Source: PWPR01 sp046542315 (lineage in GTDB: Bacteria; Bacillota; UBA994; PWPR01). From it: a DNA stretch of 64,000 nt. The position numbers and the translations under genes are program-made. Location of the stretch: assembly GCA_046542315.1 (NCBI GenBank), contig JBKHBO010000004.1, forward strand, positions 1-64,000, written 5' to 3'. Positions 61,526 to 64,000 of this stretch are shown one piece after another. The notes beneath the pieces were generated by a model that was not told the origin of the DNA, did no database searches, and worked only from the letters and a program-made list of their open reading frames with translations. Every line of letters begins with the position of its first letter. Position 1 is the first letter of the stretch.

Positions 61526-62395
61526 ATGGTTAAATATAATAAAGACAAGTTAGTAATGGTTTCAGTTCAAGGTGAAGTAACTCACCCTAAGTCACGTCGG
61601 AGCCCATACAGAATCGACACAAGAACAGGGATTCCAAAGGTGCTGCCTGGCACTGGTGGTATTACTTATAATAAAAAGATAGGTGACGTTTGTACAGGTT
61701 TTCAAGCTGATCATGTAGAGCCTGGTGTGACATTAAAACTTAAAGATGAGAATGAAAATGGTGGATTAAATGTTTTAGCATGCGTTGGTAATATTGCTAA
61801 AGTTGTCTCAGGTGATGCTAAAGGTGATACTGGTTATGTTACTGGTAAACATGGTGGTGCTGAACATGTTATGGTATATTTCCCTGAGGAAACTTTAGAA
61901 AAGATGATTATTGGGGATAAAGTTTTAATTAAGAGTTTTGGAACAGGATTAGAAATAGAAGGATTTGAAGATGTATTAGTTATGAATACAGATCCAGAAC
62001 TTTTTGAAAAACTAAATATCAAAGTTAATGATGAAGGTGTTATGGAAATTCCTGTAGCAACTCAAGTCCCTGCTTATTTGATGGGATCTGGAATAGGATC
62101 TTCTAATGCATATCGTGGAGACTATGATATTATGACTGCTGATCCAAAAGCATATAAAGAGTTTGGTCTTGACCAACTTCGTTTTGGAGACATCGTATTA
62201 CTAAATGATTGTGATACTACAACTGGAAGAGGTTATCTAGAGGGAGCAGTTACAATTGGAGTTGTAATTCATAGTGATTGTGTTTTAGCTGGTCATGGGC
62301 CAGGGATCACAACATTGATGACATCTAAGAAACCTTTAATTAAAGGAATTAAAGATTCAAACGCAAATATTGCTAATTATTTAGAAGTTAAGTAG
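61526..62395 (+). CDS. DUF4438 domain-containing protein
   Basis: Protein of 289 aa that matches, by recollection, the DUF4438 family found in anaerobes, whose function is not known. Conserved-looking stretches are HPKSRRSPYRID, PGTGGITYNKKIGD, GNIAKVVSGDAKG, VTGKHGGAEHVMVYF and the late GHGPGITTLMTS. It contains several glycine turns and His residues that could bind metal or phosphate. The ATG at 61526 is chosen over a GTG three bases earlier, as AAGGAGG is then 7 bases away. It ends with a strong terminator. The link to neighbours is unclear. Confidence 0.75.
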   Translation: MVKYNKDKLVMVSVQGEVTHPKSRRSPYRIDTRTGIPKVLPGTGGITYNKKIGDVCTGFQADHVEPGVTLKLKDENENGGLNVLACVGNIAKVVSGDAKGDTGYVTGKHGGAEHVMVYFPEETLEKMIIGDKVLIKSFGTGLEIEGFEDVLVMNTDPELFEKLNIKVNDEGVMEIPVATQVPAYLMGSGIGSSNAYRGDYDIMTADPKAYKEFGLDQLRFGDIVLLNDCDTTTGRGYLEGAVTIGVVIHSDCVLAGHGPGITTLMTSKKPLIKGIKDSNANIANYLEVK

Positions 62396-62409
62396 AACCA
62401 AATATAATT

Positions 62410-62438
62410 AGAGGTTGACATTAAGTCAACCTCTTTTA
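62410..62438 (+). terminator. Terminator after the DUF4438 gene
   Basis: GAGGTTGAC-ATTAA-GTCAACCTC hairpin with a T tail. Confidence 0.88.
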
Positions 62439-62475
62439 GAATAGTAAAAATTTAGATAATTTATGGAGAGATATT

Positions 62476-63618
62476 ATGATTAAATTAATCAAAAAGGTCC
62501 AAGTTTACGCTCCTGAAAATTTAGGAGTTAAAGATATATTGATAGCAGGAGAGAAAATAGTTGCTATTGAAAATGAAATTGATGGAACTAAAATTCCAAA
62601 TTGTGAAATAATTAATGCTGATAATTTAATAGCTGTTCCTGGATTTATAGACGGACATGTACATATGATAGGTGGAGGAGGCGAAGGTGGCCCCAAGACA
62701 AGAACACCTGAGCTGAATTTAACAAAAGCTTTAGAAGCAGGAGTAACCACAGTAGTTGGTTGTTTGGGAACAGATGGAACAACAAGACAGATGTCATCTT
62801 TATTGGCAAAAGCTCAAGCTTTAGAAGCAGAAGGAATCTCTACATACATATATACAGGTAGTTATGAGGTCCCAGTACCAACGCTCACTGGCTCAGTTAA
62901 GACAGATCTACTATTTGTTGACAAAGTTATAGGGGTTGGAGAAGTAGCAATTTCAGATCACAGATCTTCACAACCCACATATAATGAAATTAAGCAATTA
63001 GCAGCTCAGACAAGAGTAGGAGGTATGTTAAGCGGAAAAGCAGGTTTAGTTCACCTTCATGTTGGTAGTGAAAAGGAAGGTATTGATTACATTTTTAATA
63101 TAGTTGAAGAAACTGATATACCAATAAAACAATTTCTACCTACACACATGGGAAGAACAGAGCATCTACTTAACCAAGGGCTTGAATTGATTAATATGGG
63201 TGGTAGAATCGATATTACAGCTAGTGAAAAGGCTATAGGCCAAGTTAAGTATTTATTAGATCAAGGAGCCGATATAGAAGGCATTACTGTAAGTTCTGAT
63301 GGAAATGGAAGCCTACCAAAATTTGATAGTAAAGGTAATCTTATAGGCTTAAAAGTAGGGGAAATGAAAACTGTTTTCAATTTATGGAAAGCTTTAATTA
63401 CAAAACACAATATTCCTATTGAGCAAGCTTTGAAGATTACAACTTCAAATGTAGCTAATAATTTAAAGATTAATCACAAAAAAGGAAGTTTAAAGATAGG
63501 TCTTGATGCTGATATATTGATATTGGATTATGATCTAAACATGGAAATGCTTATTTCAAGAGGTAGTACGGTTGTAAAAGGTGGCAAACCAATTATTTTC
63601 GGAACATTTGAAAGATAG
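62476..63618 (+). CDS. iadA: Isoaspartyl dipeptidase (beta-aspartyl peptidase)
   Basis: Amidohydrolase (380 aa) that cleaves beta-aspartyl dipeptides left from damaged proteins. Metal ligands are His61 and His63 in DGHVHM, then histidines in VHLHVG and PTHMGR, and the Asp in SSDGNGS. The sequence GEVAISDHRSS places Glu156 where, by my memory, the E. coli enzyme has the carboxylated bridging lysine (KCAISDHRS). Glu at this bridge is known in other amidohydrolases. With M28 and S9 peptidases in the window it fits peptide catabolism. The S41 peptidase starts 11 bases later. Confidence 0.93.
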   Translation: MIKLIKKVQVYAPENLGVKDILIAGEKIVAIENEIDGTKIPNCEIINADNLIAVPGFIDGHVHMIGGGGEGGPKTRTPELNLTKALEAGVTTVVGCLGTDGTTRQMSSLLAKAQALEAEGISTYIYTGSYEVPVPTLTGSVKTDLLFVDKVIGVGEVAISDHRSSQPTYNEIKQLAAQTRVGGMLSGKAGLVHLHVGSEKEGIDYIFNIVEETDIPIKQFLPTHMGRTEHLLNQGLELINMGGRIDITASEKAIGQVKYLLDQGADIEGITVSSDGNGSLPKFDSKGNLIGLKVGEMKTVFNLWKALITKHNIPIEQALKITTSNVANNLKINHKKGSLKIGLDADILILDYDLNMEMLISRGSTVVKGGKPIIFGTFER

Positions 63619-63629
63619 AGAGTGATATT

Positions 63630-64000
63630 ATGAGTAAAAAAAATAAAGTCTTATACGTATTTCTGTTATTATTATTTTTTGTCGGTGGAACTTTTTTGGG
63701 CTATCAAAATGGTAGTGGTGAAACTTATGACACAGAGCTAAACTTAGAGAAAATTATACAAGCATATGAGTTAGTTGATCAGCATCATGTTTATGATGAA
63801 ATTGAACCTGAGAAAATGACTGATAAAGCAATTAAAGGCTTATTACAAGACTTAGATCGTGGATATACAAGATATTTGACAAAGAGTGAGTTTGAAAGTA
63901 GTCAAAGAACCAGTTTATATGGAACATACGGTGGAATTGGTGTCGTCGTTGTAGTAGATGAAGGTGTAGTTAAAATAGTATCACCATATAAAGGTACTCC
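63630..64000 (+). CDS. S41 family C-terminal processing peptidase, cut by window end
   Basis: The first 123 residues of a CtpA-type serine protease. An N-terminal membrane anchor or signal (about residues 6-25) is followed by the family's helical start: EKIIQAYELVDQHHVYDE, KAIKGLLQDLDRGYTRYLT and YGGIGVVVVVDEG at the edge of the PDZ domain. The catalytic Ser-Lys region lies beyond the window. The start is the ATG at 63630, 11 bases after iadA, with a weak GAGAG site. Family call rests on this N-terminal pattern. Confidence 0.85.
   Translation, partial: MSKKNKVLYVFLLLLFFVGGTFLGYQNGSGETYDTELNLEKIIQAYELVDQHHVYDEIEPEKMTDKAIKGLLQDLDRGYTRYLTKSEFESSQRTSLYGTYGGIGVVVVVDEGVVKIVSPYKGT

Overview
This is an AT-rich (roughly one third G+C by eye) chromosomal segment of a Gram-positive bacterium of the Bacillota, most likely an anaerobic member of the Clostridia. 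The support is the tig-clpP-clpX-lon-engB order, the maf-radC-mreBCD-mrdA-minCDE-rodA order, the rng-rplU-prp-rpmA-obgE-nadD-yqeK-LCP-rsfS order, T-box leaders, S-layer homology (SLH) domains, a 2[4Fe-4S] ferredoxin and a flavodoxin-like iron-sulfur flavoprotein. The wealth of peptidases (M28, two S9, a HEXXH protein, isoaspartyl dipeptidase, S41) suggests a protein- or peptide-fermenting organism. That lifestyle and any narrower placement (for example near Anaerobranca/Proteinivorax) are inference.

Layout. Bases 1-3605 hold a 5'-truncated M28 peptidase, a Bcp peroxiredoxin, a GNAT protein and a HEXXH protein. Bases 3647-5226 (minus) hold a solitary trpB behind a tryptophan T-box. Bases 5261-11418 hold a cobalamin-riboswitch operon: an S-layer-anchored protein with a transcobalamin/intrinsic-factor-like layout, a DUF4430 lipoprotein and a complete ECF transporter (EcfT, fused EcfA, S component). 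Bases 11424-14937 (minus) hold ppx/gppA-HD and ppk1, with a candidate terminated small RNA upstream at about 15014-15099. Bases 15258-22755 hold two tandem S9 peptidases, a ferredoxin, a modular amidase and a MarR regulator. Bases 22845-24540 hold rph, rdgB and four tRNAs.

Bases 24635-30830 are the protein quality-control block tig-clpP-clpX-lon-engB. They are followed by an OadA/PycB-like carboxyltransferase and a membrane-anchored protein that looks like a degenerate APH-fold kinase. A valine T-box controls valS-folC. Bases 38069-46608 are the cell-shape and division-site block. Two paired radical-SAM genes and rng lead into the L21 leader and the ribosome/GTPase block (50996-56155). A methyltransferase, a flavoprotein, one tRNA on the plus strand and seven on the minus strand follow.

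The last 6 kb (58524-64000) hold an unrecognised protein with a C-terminal cysteine cluster, a GH2-like protein that seems to lack both catalytic glutamates, a DUF4438 protein, isoaspartyl dipeptidase and the start of an S41 peptidase.

How it works together: most of the window is housekeeping. The parts most worth attention are the B12-controlled surface capture and import operon, the GH2-like pseudoenzyme next to unknown genes, the membrane pseudokinase-like protein, and the candidate sRNA between ppk and the S9 pair. I saw no insertion sequence, prophage, CRISPR array, rRNA gene or replication origin.
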